From Puniceicoccaceae bacterium (GTDB lineage: Bacteria; Verrucomicrobiota; Verrucomicrobiia; Opitutales; Opitutaceae), in contig REEB01000129.1 in the NCBI GenBank assembly GCA_007695295.1, positions 1-64,000 on the forward strand: a stretch of 64,000 nt of DNA. The letters run 5' to 3'. Both the position numbers and the translations under genes were made by a program. The notes beneath the pieces are model-generated. The model did not search any database. It was not told the origin of the DNA and saw only the letters and a list, made by a program, of their open reading frames with translations. This document shows positions 18,378 through 26,669 of this stretch, one piece after another; positions within the stretch are counted from its first letter, which is position 1; every line of letters begins with the position of its first letter.

Positions 18378-19714
18378 CAGAAGAGGCGGTAGGATTTGTG
18401 AATGAGGCGGTCGGCTTCGGGCAGCCCCCGGCAGACGCCGGCTTCGCCATCCCAGTCGATCTCGGTGTCGAAGCGGATGGCGAGATTGCCGAGCAGGCAG
18501 AACTCGGTGAGGTCGGCGGAGTGGGTCACGATGTCGGATCCGGCCGGTTCGCCGCCTTTGATGGCATTGATCCACTCGTGGTGGGCATTGGCCCGAGGCA
18601 CGCGCGGGAGGGTGGGGGCAGGGCGTTCGAAGGAGCGCATGCGTTCCTCCGGGAGCAGGCGTGGGGACGTGCTCTGGTCGCCCGGCGAGTAGAGCACGCC
18701 ATCATCACCGAGATAGTAGGAGCCCGAATTCGGCAGCTCCGCGCCCTCGGCGAATCCCGGCGGAAGAGGCGGTTTCTCCCCGCCGTCGTACCAATAGTAG
18801 TCGAGCGCGGGCCGGCCGTCGCGTTCCGGAAAACGGTAACGTACGACCGAGGAGCGGGGAGCGCAGACGGCTGAGTTTCCGCTGCTCCGGGCGGTGATTT
18901 TCACCGAACCACGCAGGTCGAGGGCCCAGAACGGGGCATCCATCAAGTGGCAACCCATGTCGCCGAGGGCGCCACAGCCGTAGTCCCAGAATCCTCTCCA
19001 GCGGAAGGGGGCGATTCCGTGGGCGAAGGCGCGGTCCGGAGCGACGCCGAGCCAGAGATTCCAGTCGAGGGTTTCGGGCGGGTGGTCGCTGGACCGGGGC
19101 AGTTCAATGCCCTGGGGCCAGATGGGGCGGTCCGACCAAGAGTGGACTTCCCGAACCGTTCCGATGGCTCCGGCCGCGATCCACTCCTTGACCCGGCGGG
19201 TGCCTTCGTTGGCGTGGCCTTGGTTGCCCATTTGGGAGACGATGCCGGCCTTGGCGGCGGCGGCTTTGAGGGCCCGGGCTTCCCCGACGGTGTGGGTGAG
19301 GGGCTTTTCGATGTAAACATGTTTGCCCCGCTCGATCGCCATGAGGGCGGGCGGGTAGTGCATGTGATCCGGCGTGGAGATGACGACCGCGTCGATCTGC
19401 TCATCCATCTCGTCGAGCATCGCGCGGAAGTCCCTGTAGCGCGGCACGTGGAGGAACTCCTGGAAGGCGCGCCGGGCCTGGCGGAAGTCGACGTCGCAGA
19501 GGGCGACGATGTCCTCGCCGGCCACGCCATGGAGATTGCCGTGGCCCCGGCCGCCGGCTCCGATGACGGCGATGCGGACCTTGCGGTCGCGCACGAGGTG
19601 GCGGTAGTGCGTTTCCGCGGTGGTGTTGCCGCGGGCCCAGGGAATCACCGCGGTGGCGGCCACGGCGAGGGCGGAGCGCCGGATGAAATTCCGACGAGTC
19701 AGGGAGTCATTCAT
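18377..19714 (-). CDS. Tat-exported Gfo/Idh/MocA-family oxidoreductase (second copy)
   Basis: A 445-residue oxidoreductase with a twin-arginine signal at its start (LTRRNFIRRSALAVAATAVIPWA). The Rossmann motif is VRIAVIGAGGRGHGNL, followed by CDVDFRQARRAF, VVISTPDHMHYP, the classical VYIEKPLTHTVGEA with the family lysine, GNQGHANEGTRRVKEWI, and GALGDMGCHLMDAPFWAL. It differs considerably from the other exported family member at 14945-16312, so the two likely act on different substrates or positions. By family it is an NAD(P)-dependent sugar or sugar-acid dehydrogenase, here predicted periplasmic. It lies 35 bases after the DUF1080 gene and overlaps the fusion gene. No clear Shine-Dalgarno site precedes it. 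Confidence 0.9.
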   Translation of the reverse strand: MNDSLTRRNFIRRSALAVAATAVIPWARGNTTAETHYRHLVRDRKVRIAVIGAGGRGHGNLHGVAGEDIVALCDVDFRQARRAFQEFLHVPRYRDFRAMLDEMDEQIDAVVISTPDHMHYPPALMAIERGKHVYIEKPLTHTVGEARALKAAAAKAGIVSQMGNQGHANEGTRRVKEWIAAGAIGTVREVHSWSDRPIWPQGIELPRSSDHPPETLDWNLWLGVAPDRAFAHGIAPFRWRGFWDYGCGALGDMGCHLMDAPFWALDLRGSVKITARSSGNSAVCAPRSSVVRYRFPERDGRPALDYYWYDGGEKPPLPPGFAEGAELPNSGSYYLGDDGVLYSPGDQSTSPRLLPEERMRSFERPAPTLPRVPRANAHHEWINAIKGGEPAGSDIVTHSADLTEFCLLGNLAIRFDTEIDWDGEAGVCRGLPEADRLIHKSYRLF

Positions 19715-19749
19715 GGGAATGCTGGTGGGGGGAGTTGGGGGAGGGCGGA

Positions 19750-20496
19750 TCAGTCTTCGAGAGGGACGATCCAAATGTTGCGAAACTGGACGCGGTCGCG
19801 GTGGTCCTGAAGCATAAGCGGGGCGGCGTCGGGATGCGGCCTGTACGTCGCGCGGCGGCCGTGGGTGGTCAGCCCCTCAAAGGCGACGTTGTTGTGGACG
19901 ACATGGCCGTTGAAGAGGACCGTGATCTTCGCCGGGCGGAGAAGATCGCCCTCGGGACCGAAGCGGGGGGCGCGGAAGATGATCTCGTAACGATTCCATT
20001 CGCCGGGCGGGCGGGCGGGATCGACGCGGGGCGGGTGCTGGCCGTAGAGGGCTCCGGCCATGCCGTCCGCATAGGTTTCATTGTCCACATTGTCGAGGAT
20101 CTGGACCTCGTAGCGGCCCATGAGGAAAACGCCGCTGTTGCCGCGACCCTGGCCGTGACCCTGCACGGGCTCGGCCACGATCCACTCGAGGTGCAGGTGG
20201 CAGGAGCCGAACGATTCGAGCGTAACCAGATTTCCGCTACGCGGCGTGATTTCGAGGATGCCGTCCTTCACCTTCCACTCCGAAGGCCGCCAATGGTGGA
20301 GACTGTCGCCGTCGAAGAGGACGATCGCGCCCGGCGGGGGAGGGAGCGATGGAAGCTCGCCGGCGGGGAGCGGCTCGACCCGGGGTGGGCGCGGCCGCTC
20401 CGGGTCGTGAACATCCCACAGGGGTTCGGCGTCGGCGAAACAGAGGGTGGCAGAGAGAACTGCGATGGGCAGGGTGGGGAAAAGTCGGGGTATCAC
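19750..20496 (-). CDS. Exported DUF1080 protein (3-keto-disaccharide hydrolase family)
   Basis: A 248-residue protein with a signal peptide (residues 1-21, LFPTLPIAVLSATLCFA) and a DUF1080 domain from residue ~55: AIVLFDGDSLHHWR, EWKVKDGILEITPRSGNLVTLESFGSCHLHLEW, RGNSGVFLMGRYEVQILDN, PGEWNRYEIIFRAPRF, KITVLFNGHVVHNN and LMLQDHRDRVQFRNIWI. The laminin-G-like fold is shared with enzymes that cleave 3-keto-glycosides. It stands alone here, whereas the neighbouring lipoprotein carries a second DUF1080 domain fused to a TIM barrel. It starts 33 bases after the GT2 gene. The presumed substrate is a 3-keto-glycoside produced by one of the Gfo/Idh oxidoreductases. Confidence 0.88.
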   Translation of the reverse strand: MIPRLFPTLPIAVLSATLCFADAEPLWDVHDPERPRPPRVEPLPAGELPSLPPPPGAIVLFDGDSLHHWRPSEWKVKDGILEITPRSGNLVTLESFGSCHLHLEWIVAEPVQGHGQGRGNSGVFLMGRYEVQILDNVDNETYADGMAGALYGQHPPRVDPARPPGEWNRYEIIFRAPRFGPEGDLLRPAKITVLFNGHVVHNNVAFEGLTTHGRRATYRPHPDAAPLMLQDHRDRVQFRNIWIVPLED

Positions 20497-20529
20497 AGAC
20501 TTGAAGGTCTAGAATGCCGGACTGCCGGG

Positions 20530-21297
20530 TCAACCCTCTTGGCGACCCGATGGCTGCAATTTCAGGCGTTCCCGCAGCCGCCACAATTCCCAGAGCATGC
20601 CGGGACCATGGCGGAGCAGGCCGACATGACCGCCGGACTGCTCCGACCACTCGATGGGAACTTCCCGAACCGGGCAGTCCATCTGGTGCAGCCGGGCCAG
20701 CAATTCCACATCGAAGCAAAACCCGGATCCCTCGAGGAGCGGCTCCAGATGTTTCCAGACCGGGCCCGGGATGATTTTGAAACCGCACTGGGAGTCGCGG
20801 ATCCGGCAGCCGGCGATGCGGCCGGCCCAGTAGGAAAACCAGCGGCTGCCGATCCGGCGCAAGCGGTCGCGCCGAACCGGGGGCCCCGCCAACCGCTCCC
20901 GCACCGCGAGCAAAGCACGGTCTTCCGGTCCGGAAACGGCATCAGCGAGCACTCGGCACACTTCGCCCGGCGGCACGGCGCCGTCGGCATCGACAAAGGC
21001 CATCCAACGGGCCGAGCCGCGGTGCCAGCCCGCGAGGATGGCTCCGCCCTTGCGGGTGTTTGAGGGCAGGAGAATCGGGGCCTGGATCCGGCAGTTGCGA
21101 TCCTCCGAGGGGAGAACGGCCCGGATGAGCGCGGCTTGGTCCTGTGGCGGCGAACCATCGTCAACGACTTGGACGACGGTGGAGAACGAGGCCTCGGCGA
21201 GCGACAGCCGCAGCGGGTTGAGGAAAGCGGGCAGCCGGGTGGTTTCCCGGAAGGCAGGAATGACCAGCCAGACGTCCGGGGGGCGGTCGGGGTTCAT
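20530..21297 (-). CDS. Family 2 glycosyltransferase (polyprenyl-phosphate sugar synthase type)
   Basis: A 255-residue cytoplasmic GT-A glycosyltransferase. The N-terminal VWLVIPAFRETTRLPAFL, VQVVDDGSPPQDQ, LLPSNTRKGGAILAGWHRG and MAFVDADGAVPP (the metal-binding DxD region) are typical of GT2 enzymes that make dolichyl- or undecaprenyl-phosphate sugars. RIRDSQCGFKIIPGPVWKHL and GFCFDVELLARLHQMDCPVREVPIEWSEQ match the C-terminal part of that subgroup. There are no membrane helices. It overlaps the solute-binding protein gene by four bases (ATGA). Its product could serve the Agl23-like enzyme encoded later in the cluster. Confidence 0.9.
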   Translation of the reverse strand: MNPDRPPDVWLVIPAFRETTRLPAFLNPLRLSLAEASFSTVVQVVDDGSPPQDQAALIRAVLPSEDRNCRIQAPILLPSNTRKGGAILAGWHRGSARWMAFVDADGAVPPGEVCRVLADAVSGPEDRALLAVRERLAGPPVRRDRLRRIGSRWFSYWAGRIAGCRIRDSQCGFKIIPGPVWKHLEPLLEGSGFCFDVELLARLHQMDCPVREVPIEWSEQSGGHVGLLRHGPGMLWELWRLRERLKLQPSGRQEG

Positions 21298-22988
21298 TCC
21301 CTGCTCCGGCGCAGGATACGCTGGAGTTCGGCTTGAAAGAAGAGGGTGTTGGCTTCGTTGGGGTGGCTGGAGTCCACCAGCAGGCCGAGTTTTTCCGAGC
21401 CGTCAAAAGCGTGGTCGGGGTGGCGCGTTGCAAGCCACCAGGCGGCTCCGATGAGGGTGTCCTGCTGGTTGGTGGCGGTGAGGGCGTTGCGGTGCGCGCT
21501 CTGCATCGAAGGGACGATCTCCTCGAGGAAGGCGGGTTCAAAGCTTTCGATAAAGCGTTCCAGGCCATCCTGGGGTGCGGTCAGGAGGTGCAGGCGGGTG
21601 AGAAACACCCTGCGGTGATCCGGTGAGATCTCGTGAAGCCGGGGTCCGAGAGGGTAACCCTCGAGCCGGGGCATGAACGCCTCCGTGCCGGGAGCGGGAT
21701 CGACTTCGCTGATGGCGGGCAGCCAGCCGCTCTGGCGGACAAAGGTGGTCTGGCCGGGATGGGACGTGAGGTAGCGGAGGAAATCGAGGGCGCGTTCGAC
21801 GCGCTCGTGGGAGTGGATGTTGACGAGGCCGAAGACGCCGCTCGGAAACACTCCCAGCTCGGTCGGCGGACCGTAGGAGAAGGGGGCCCGGGGATGGCCC
21901 GGCTCCGGGGTGGGGATGGGGAAGACAACCACGTCGAAACGCTCGCCCATGATGGAGCGGAAGCTGGCCGCATCCCAGACGGAGGCCGCGATCATGAAGG
22001 CCCTCTCCTGGGTGAAGAGGAAAGTGGCGTCTTCGCGGCGTTGCTGGATGAACCCCGGCTGCATCTGGCGGCCGACTTCACGGGCAAGTTGCAGGCCGGC
22101 ACGGTACAGCTCATCCACGACCAGCCGTTCGCCAGTCAGCATGTCGAGGCGGAGCTGATCGTTGCTGACACGGAAATCAAAGAGCGGCTGCTCATGGACG
22201 AGCATGCGTGAGGTCTGGTTGCCGACGAGGGTATCGATGATGAGGGCGGCGTTGGTGTCGGAGCCGGCGATCGGGATGATGACCCGGCCGGTGGATTCCC
22301 CGAGGCGGCGGGCGGCCTCGCAGAGCTCAAGGAAGGCGTCGTAGGAGGAAGGAATACCCTCCGGACCCAAGCGCTCGGCGAGGCGGGCATTGGCGGGATC
22401 GGCGAGGATTTCGTCAAGGATGCGGCGGTTGGCGAAAATGCGGGTGGTGGAGGCGGAGACGGGGATGCCATGGTGCTCGGCGAGTTCGAAGACGAAGCCG
22501 CCGTACTCCATGCCGTCGAAAAATGTGTCCCGCCAGCGCAGGCCTTCCAGAGGAGTGCCCTCATTGTAGGGGTTGACCTCGGTGATGCGGTCGGAGACGG
22601 GGACGAGGTAGCGGGCCACCATGGAAGTGCTGAGGTTGGCCTGGTTCATCACGATCTCGGGGGCGGTGCCGCCGACGAGCTGGGTGCGCAGCCACTGCTG
22701 GTAGGTGCGGTCGGGCACGGCGAGTTGCTCGACCCGCACGGGGGTGCCGCGGGCCTCCATGAGCGCCTCGTAATCGCGGGCGACCGCGTCGAGGGCTTCA
22801 CGGAGACCGCCGTGCAGAAGTGTATGCGCGAAACGGATACGAGGAATGCCGTCGTCGGGCAAGGTCTCGCGGAAGGCGACCTGGAGAAAGGCGCCTCCGA
22901 GCATGAAAACGATAATGCCGACGCCGAGGCGGCGGGACCACTTGCCGGAATCCGGCGGGCCGGGAATGGGGCGGGCGTCGGGTTTCAC
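21294..22988 (-). CDS. Membrane-anchored extracellular solute-binding protein
   Basis: A 564-residue protein with an N-terminal membrane segment at residues ~20-39 (LGVGIIVFMLGGAFLQVAF), not followed by an obvious cleavage site or lipobox, so it may stay anchored. The rest resembles family 1 ABC-transporter solute-binding proteins for sugars: PRIRFAHTLLHGGLREALDAVARDYEAL, GGTAPEIVMNQ, ASTTRIFANRRILDEI, IPSSYDAFLELCEAAR, and the late VNIHSHERVERALDFLRYLTS and VRQSGWLPAISEV. No permease or ATPase gene is in the cluster. It overlaps the TPR-like gene by four bases upstream and the GT2 gene by four bases downstream. The ligand is presumably a sugar or oligosaccharide. Confidence 0.82.
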   Translation of the reverse strand: MKPDARPIPGPPDSGKWSRRLGVGIIVFMLGGAFLQVAFRETLPDDGIPRIRFAHTLLHGGLREALDAVARDYEALMEARGTPVRVEQLAVPDRTYQQWLRTQLVGGTAPEIVMNQANLSTSMVARYLVPVSDRITEVNPYNEGTPLEGLRWRDTFFDGMEYGGFVFELAEHHGIPVSASTTRIFANRRILDEILADPANARLAERLGPEGIPSSYDAFLELCEAARRLGESTGRVIIPIAGSDTNAALIIDTLVGNQTSRMLVHEQPLFDFRVSNDQLRLDMLTGERLVVDELYRAGLQLAREVGRQMQPGFIQQRREDATFLFTQERAFMIAASVWDAASFRSIMGERFDVVVFPIPTPEPGHPRAPFSYGPPTELGVFPSGVFGLVNIHSHERVERALDFLRYLTSHPGQTTFVRQSGWLPAISEVDPAPGTEAFMPRLEGYPLGPRLHEISPDHRRVFLTRLHLLTAPQDGLERFIESFEPAFLEEIVPSMQSAHRNALTATNQQDTLIGAAWWLATRHPDHAFDGSEKLGLLVDSSHPNEANTLFFQAELQRILRRSRE

Positions 22989-23827
22989 AGCTGGGAGCGC
23001 TCCTCTTCAGTGGCAGCCAGTTCCCTGAGGCGGTCGCGGAAGAATTGCACGATGGTGGAGCGGCTGTGTTCATCAATGTAGCGTTGGGCGGCTTCGATGG
23101 CGAGGTCGGTGCGGCCGAGTTCGTAGGCGAGATTGTGGATGCGCACGATCATGAGGGCGCGGATGTCGAAGCGGGAGTAGCCGATGGCTTCGCCTTTTTG
23201 GTAGATTTCCAAGGCGCGTTCGAGGCTGCCGCCGTGCCGGATGACGGCGTCGCCCATGGTCCAGCAAAAGTTGCGAAGCAGGACGGGGTCGGTGATGGAC
23301 TCACCGCGGCGAAGCCAGTAGTCGACCCGCTCGACGCCGGGTTTTGAGCGGTCGGCCCGGTTGAGTTCGAGGGAGGCGAGTTTGAGGATGGCAAACTGGC
23401 CGAACCAGTTATCGGGATGGCTGTTGGCGAGTTGCTCGAAGCGACGCGCGGCTTCGTCGAGATTGGGAGGGCTGCGGTGGGTCTGCTCGATCCGGGCGAG
23501 GTAAAAAAGAGCCGCGATCCCGAGGTCGTCGGCGGGGTCGGCCTCGCGAACCCGCTGGAAAAGGGCGGCGGCCTCGTTGGTGCGCCCTGGGGTGATGGGC
23601 GGGGCGCTGAGGAGGACGAGGGCAAGGCAAAAGTCCCGCTCCCGGATCACGGGAGGTGAATCGGACTCGACCGACCGGATGAGCTGGAGGGCGGCGGGAA
23701 AGTCCTGAAGCGCGGCTGCATGCATGGCCTGCGCGAGGGGGTCGGGCAATTCGTGGGGCGGACCGGGCGGGAGGACGGCGCCGGTCGAGGCAAGCGTCAG
23801 CAGGGAGGCAAGAAGCAGTGGGAGCAT
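22985..23827 (-). CDS. Secreted TPR-like repeat protein
   Basis: A 280-residue protein with a signal peptide (LPLLLASLLTLASTGAVL) and an all-helical mature part. Helix pairs resembling tetratricopeptide repeats include HAAALQDFPAALQLIRSV, NEAAALFQRVREADP, LDEAARRFEQLANSHPDNWFGQFAILKLASLEL and SLERALEIYQKGEAIGYS. No catalytic motif is present. It is the first gene of the co-directional cluster if GH3, 220 bases upstream, is transcribed separately. It overlaps the solute-binding protein gene (ATGA), so it likely scaffolds or assists that protein; its partner cannot be deduced. Confidence 0.75.
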   Translation of the reverse strand: MLPLLLASLLTLASTGAVLPPGPPHELPDPLAQAMHAAALQDFPAALQLIRSVESDSPPVIRERDFCLALVLLSAPPITPGRTNEAAALFQRVREADPADDLGIAALFYLARIEQTHRSPPNLDEAARRFEQLANSHPDNWFGQFAILKLASLELNRADRSKPGVERVDYWLRRGESITDPVLLRNFCWTMGDAVIRHGGSLERALEIYQKGEAIGYSRFDIRALMIVRIHNLAYELGRTDLAIEAAQRYIDEHSRSTIVQFFRDRLRELAATEEERSQL

Positions 23828-24047
23828 AAGTCTGGGGGTGGCTCACGGTGCGCAAAGTCTTCCATGGCCGCAAACCCATTTCTGGAGGCCGGGATCCATT
23901 GGCGCCCAGCAGTGGCACTGGAGAGGATGGCTCCCCAAGCTCCGCACTCGGCAGAGCGGAATCGCAGTCTCCAGAGTTGGGAGTATCGATCCAACTGATA
24001 CAAATAGGGCCCGAGGCCGGGCCGGAGCACCGGAGGATGACGGGAGG

Positions 24048-25391
24048 TCAGGACTCGTCTTCCTGGTGAAACTTGGCGCGTTCGCGGAGGCGATCGGCGA
24101 GGGATGTATCCGGCAGGGAAGGACAGTGAAACGGCCGCCCGGGCGAAAGCTCGGCAAAGGTTCCCGGGGTCAGGAGGCAGACCCAGGGCGGGGCCAGCGC
24201 GCCCTTGGTCCGGGCGCGGTCGTAGGTGGGCACGGCTTGGCGGAGATGGTGGTCGAGTTCGGCGGCGATGGTTTTGGAAATCGGGGTTTCGCGGCAGGCG
24301 GGATCGAGCTCGATCCACCACTCGTGGCGGAGCGTCCGTTGCGGCCGGTCGACCGAAGGCGGCCGCAGGTGGGGGGCGACATGAAACTGCTGGAGCCGCC
24401 AGTGGTGCCGCTGACAGAGCAGGGCCACGGCGTCTTCAAGGTCGCGGGGCCAGACCGCTTCCCCGGCGGCATGGAGCCGGGCGGAGAGCCGTCCGAGCGG
24501 GAGCAGGCGGGGTGGATGGTGTGAAAGCCAGCGGACCCCGTAGGGCCAAACGGTACGCACGGCGCCGTTGAGTGTTGTGACCACCGGGAGGTAGTCGCGT
24601 CCGGGCTCGGTGGCATCGGAGGAGCGAAGAGCCTTGCGGGCCGCATTCCAGTCGGGACTGCCGGCGCGATCGACAGGCAGCCACTCGAAGTAGAGCCCGG
24701 TGTCCGTAAAGAGGGTGATGCCAGGGCCGGCCCAGAGGCCGCCGGCGCCGATGACCCAGCCACCGAGAACCAAGATCTCAAGCAGGCGAAGCGGACCGCC
24801 GAGGTTCTCGGCCCAGTGGGACCGCAGCAGATTCGGAGCCCAGCCCGAGACCATGGCGAGCCGTCGCTCGTGCTCGGCAAGACCAAGCGACTGCCACTGG
24901 GCGAGAGTGAGTCCGTCGGCCGCGACGACCGGAGTCGCGGGGATCGGGCCGGGCGGGATGCCTTGGTCATCGAAGAGAGCGGCCGCGGGCCAAAGCCGGC
25001 CTGCGTTCCGGCCCAGCACCGACCGCAGCGAGCCGCTGCGCAGGGGAGATTCCCATGGGGGAAAGAGCCAGCAGACGTCTTTCCCGACCGTTGGGAGATC
25101 CGGGCAGACGGCTCGGGCATGGACTTGCAGGCGTCTGGCTGTGCGATTCAGTGATGAGGCCAAGGCGGGAGGGCAGGCCGGGCTGGCCAGGGACGCCTGT
25201 TTGGCGGAGGCCTGCAGGATGGTGAGGGGGACTTCGGAGGCAAATTTCCCGCCGGTGGCGAGATCCCGGCCCAGACCGGCGGCGGTCAGACAATCCCTCA
25301 GGGTTTGGGCCTGGTGCTGAGCCACCGCGGTGAGACGGCTATAGCGCCAGCGGGCGACGGCTTCCCTGAGAGACTGAGTCAAACCGGTCAT
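24048..25391 (-). CDS. GH3-family protein (acyl-adenylate-forming superfamily)
   Basis: A 447-residue protein resembling the GH3 auxin-responsive family, whose plant members conjugate amino acids to acyl-adenylates; bacterial members are largely uncharacterised. Family-like stretches are GKFASEVPLTILQASAKQAS (early), VSGWAPNLLRSHWAENLGGPLRLL, GLYFEWLP, GRDYLPVVTTLNGAVRTVWPYGVRWLSH (the loop expected near the ligand) and the C-terminal ELDHHLRQAVPTYDRARTKGALAPPWVCLLTPGTFAEL. The length is a little short of the usual ~500. The start at 25391 is the first methionine giving a helical MTGLTQSLREAVARW; codons upstream are not protein-like. It is separated from its neighbours by 220 and 308 bases, so it may be a single-gene unit. 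Confidence 0.75.
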   Translation of the reverse strand: MTGLTQSLREAVARWRYSRLTAVAQHQAQTLRDCLTAAGLGRDLATGGKFASEVPLTILQASAKQASLASPACPPALASSLNRTARRLQVHARAVCPDLPTVGKDVCWLFPPWESPLRSGSLRSVLGRNAGRLWPAAALFDDQGIPPGPIPATPVVAADGLTLAQWQSLGLAEHERRLAMVSGWAPNLLRSHWAENLGGPLRLLEILVLGGWVIGAGGLWAGPGITLFTDTGLYFEWLPVDRAGSPDWNAARKALRSSDATEPGRDYLPVVTTLNGAVRTVWPYGVRWLSHHPPRLLPLGRLSARLHAAGEAVWPRDLEDAVALLCQRHHWRLQQFHVAPHLRPPSVDRPQRTLRHEWWIELDPACRETPISKTIAAELDHHLRQAVPTYDRARTKGALAPPWVCLLTPGTFAELSPGRPFHCPSLPDTSLADRLRERAKFHQEDES

Positions 25392-25635
25392 CTGACCGAC
25401 AGATTGGTCATTGGCTCCGTATGCGCAAAGCCTAACCGAACGAGTCGGAAGCATCCGGCGGGTGTCAGCTGAAACGACCGCGTCGGAGGGGCTGCATCTG
25501 AAACACGGGCCATGCCAGCACTCATCGGCCGGAATCACCGTTAAATTGACCCCGAACCCCAAGATTCGCAAAAGGTTGCGCTCCGCAGGGGTATCCCGAA
25601 GTGGGAATGGGCGTCCGGCCACGCACGGTGGCAGC

Positions 25636-25666
25636 AAAAAGCCCCCTTCCCCGAAAGGAAGAGGGC
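25636..25666 (-). terminator. Rho-independent terminator after the PEP-CTERM gene
   Basis: On the minus strand a 10-pair stem, GCCCTCTTCC with GGAAGGGGGC (one G-T pair), closes a 6-base loop and is followed by five T residues. It lies 34 bases after the stop of the PEP-CTERM gene. Between it and the GH3 start, 25392-25635 holds no gene that I can support and should contain the GH3 promoter. Confidence 0.85.
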
Positions 25667-25699
25667 CATTTGTGGCGGGAGGAGAATGGAACGGAAGGG

Positions 25700-26413
25700 T
25701 CAGCGGGTCTTCTGGCGGAGACGTCGGTTGGCGATCAGACCCACGAGCAGAAGGGCGCCGATAAGGCCATAGGTGGAAGGCTCGGGGACCGGATGGGCGC
25801 CTTCCTTCAGGCCTATGATTTCGAGACCGCCGACAAGCACCGCGGCGGGGTTGTCGGTGTCCCCCGCGTTAATGGCGGTGACTTGGAGGGAGTTGAGACC
25901 GGAGTTCAGGTTGGTAGGAGCAAAGGGAGTAAAGGTCTTAAAGGTCGCGGTGTCTCCTCCTTGGGGTGTGGCGAGCGAACTGAAGGTTACGCCGTTAAGC
26001 TGAATGAAGCCTGCATTGTCCACCCCCCAGAACCCAGCCAGGCTTGCTCCGCTGACGTCATATCCGGTGAGGTCGAAGGTCAGCTCAAAAACCACAGCCC
26101 GGTTTGCAGGGATGCTGCCGGATGCGCCCGTGTCCCAGATCCATCCCGCATCGGTGGGGGTGTTGTTATAGTTGCCATTCTGAATCGCGAACTTCGCGCT
26201 GAAGGGCTGCGCCAAGGGAGTGACGGTGGCCGAGGGGACAGTCACGTTGCCGGTGCCTTCGGCAATGACCATCCAGTGGGCGTCGTCCTGGCCGGCGGTG
26301 GTCAGCTTGTTGCCGAGGCTGTCGAGGCCGGTATTGTAGACGATCTGGGAGTGCGCGGTGGCAGCGGCGAAGGCCAAGGTGCCGGCGAAGATGAGGGGAA
26401 TCGCTTTGTTCAT
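25700..26413 (-). CDS. PEP-CTERM sorting-domain protein
   Basis: A 237-residue exported protein. It has a signal peptide (residues 1-22, KAIPLIFAGTLAFAAATAHS), a beta-rich, low-charge mature region with many Thr, Asn and Gly, and a classical PEP-CTERM tail (VPEPSTYGLIGALLLVGLIANRR): PEP motif, membrane segment, basic end. The tail is a recognition signal for an exosortase, which is encoded elsewhere. Such proteins are usually surface or matrix proteins co-produced with exopolysaccharide. The gene has its own promoter (26449-26477) and terminator (25636-25666), so it is monocistronic. The function beyond surface sorting is unknown. Confidence 0.9.
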   Translation of the reverse strand: MNKAIPLIFAGTLAFAAATAHSQIVYNTGLDSLGNKLTTAGQDDAHWMVIAEGTGNVTVPSATVTPLAQPFSAKFAIQNGNYNNTPTDAGWIWDTGASGSIPANRAVVFELTFDLTGYDVSGASLAGFWGVDNAGFIQLNGVTFSSLATPQGGDTATFKTFTPFAPTNLNSGLNSLQVTAINAGDTDNPAAVLVGGLEIIGLKEGAHPVPEPSTYGLIGALLLVGLIANRRLRQKTR

Positions 26414-26448
26414 ATGCTTTGTAGAGGGAGTGCGGGAGTGCTGGCTGG

Positions 26449-26477
26449 ATTAAACCATTTTTTTACGAGTCTGACAA
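26449..26477 (-). promoter_or_regulatory. Sigma-70-type promoter of the PEP-CTERM gene
   Basis: On the minus strand, TTGTCA (-35) is followed by a 17-base spacer and TTTAAT (-10), about 35 bases before the start codon. This is the best-matching promoter that I can see in the window. A short AT-rich stretch with seven A residues sits in the spacer. Confidence 0.7.
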
Positions 26478-26513
26478 TCGGGCGCGGAGCTGAACAAACC
26501 TTGGGATTTGCCC

Positions 26514-26527
26514 GTAGGAAGACCTAC
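26514..26527. promoter_or_regulatory. Inverted repeat GTAGG-AAGA-CCTAC upstream of the PEP-CTERM promoter
   Basis: A perfect 5+5 base inverted repeat with a 4-base centre, 36 bases upstream of the -35 box. Its position suits an activator-binding site, possibly one controlling matrix or surface genes. It might be coincidence; only one copy was noticed. Confidence 0.35.
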
Positions 26528-26669
26528 CTATTGAGGAGTCCGGGCCCGTGCGGGAAGAGGAAGCCGCTCTCCGGCCGGTGCCGGTGAAAGCCCAACGGAC
26601 CGGACTTCGGTCGCTCAAAGGGTCCGCGGATCAGGTGAAGGGGCGGGGGTGCGCCCGGGGCCGGCCGAA

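Noticed and set aside
16842-18575. Longer starts for the DoxX-like and fusion genes
   Set aside because: The extensions run into neighbouring genes with strong domain evidence; short overlaps (GTGA, and TGATG at 18375-18379) give natural starts.
23828-24047. Possible gene or RNA between the TPR-like and GH3 genes
   Set aside because: No frame with protein character and no recognisable structured RNA was seen in this 220-base gap.
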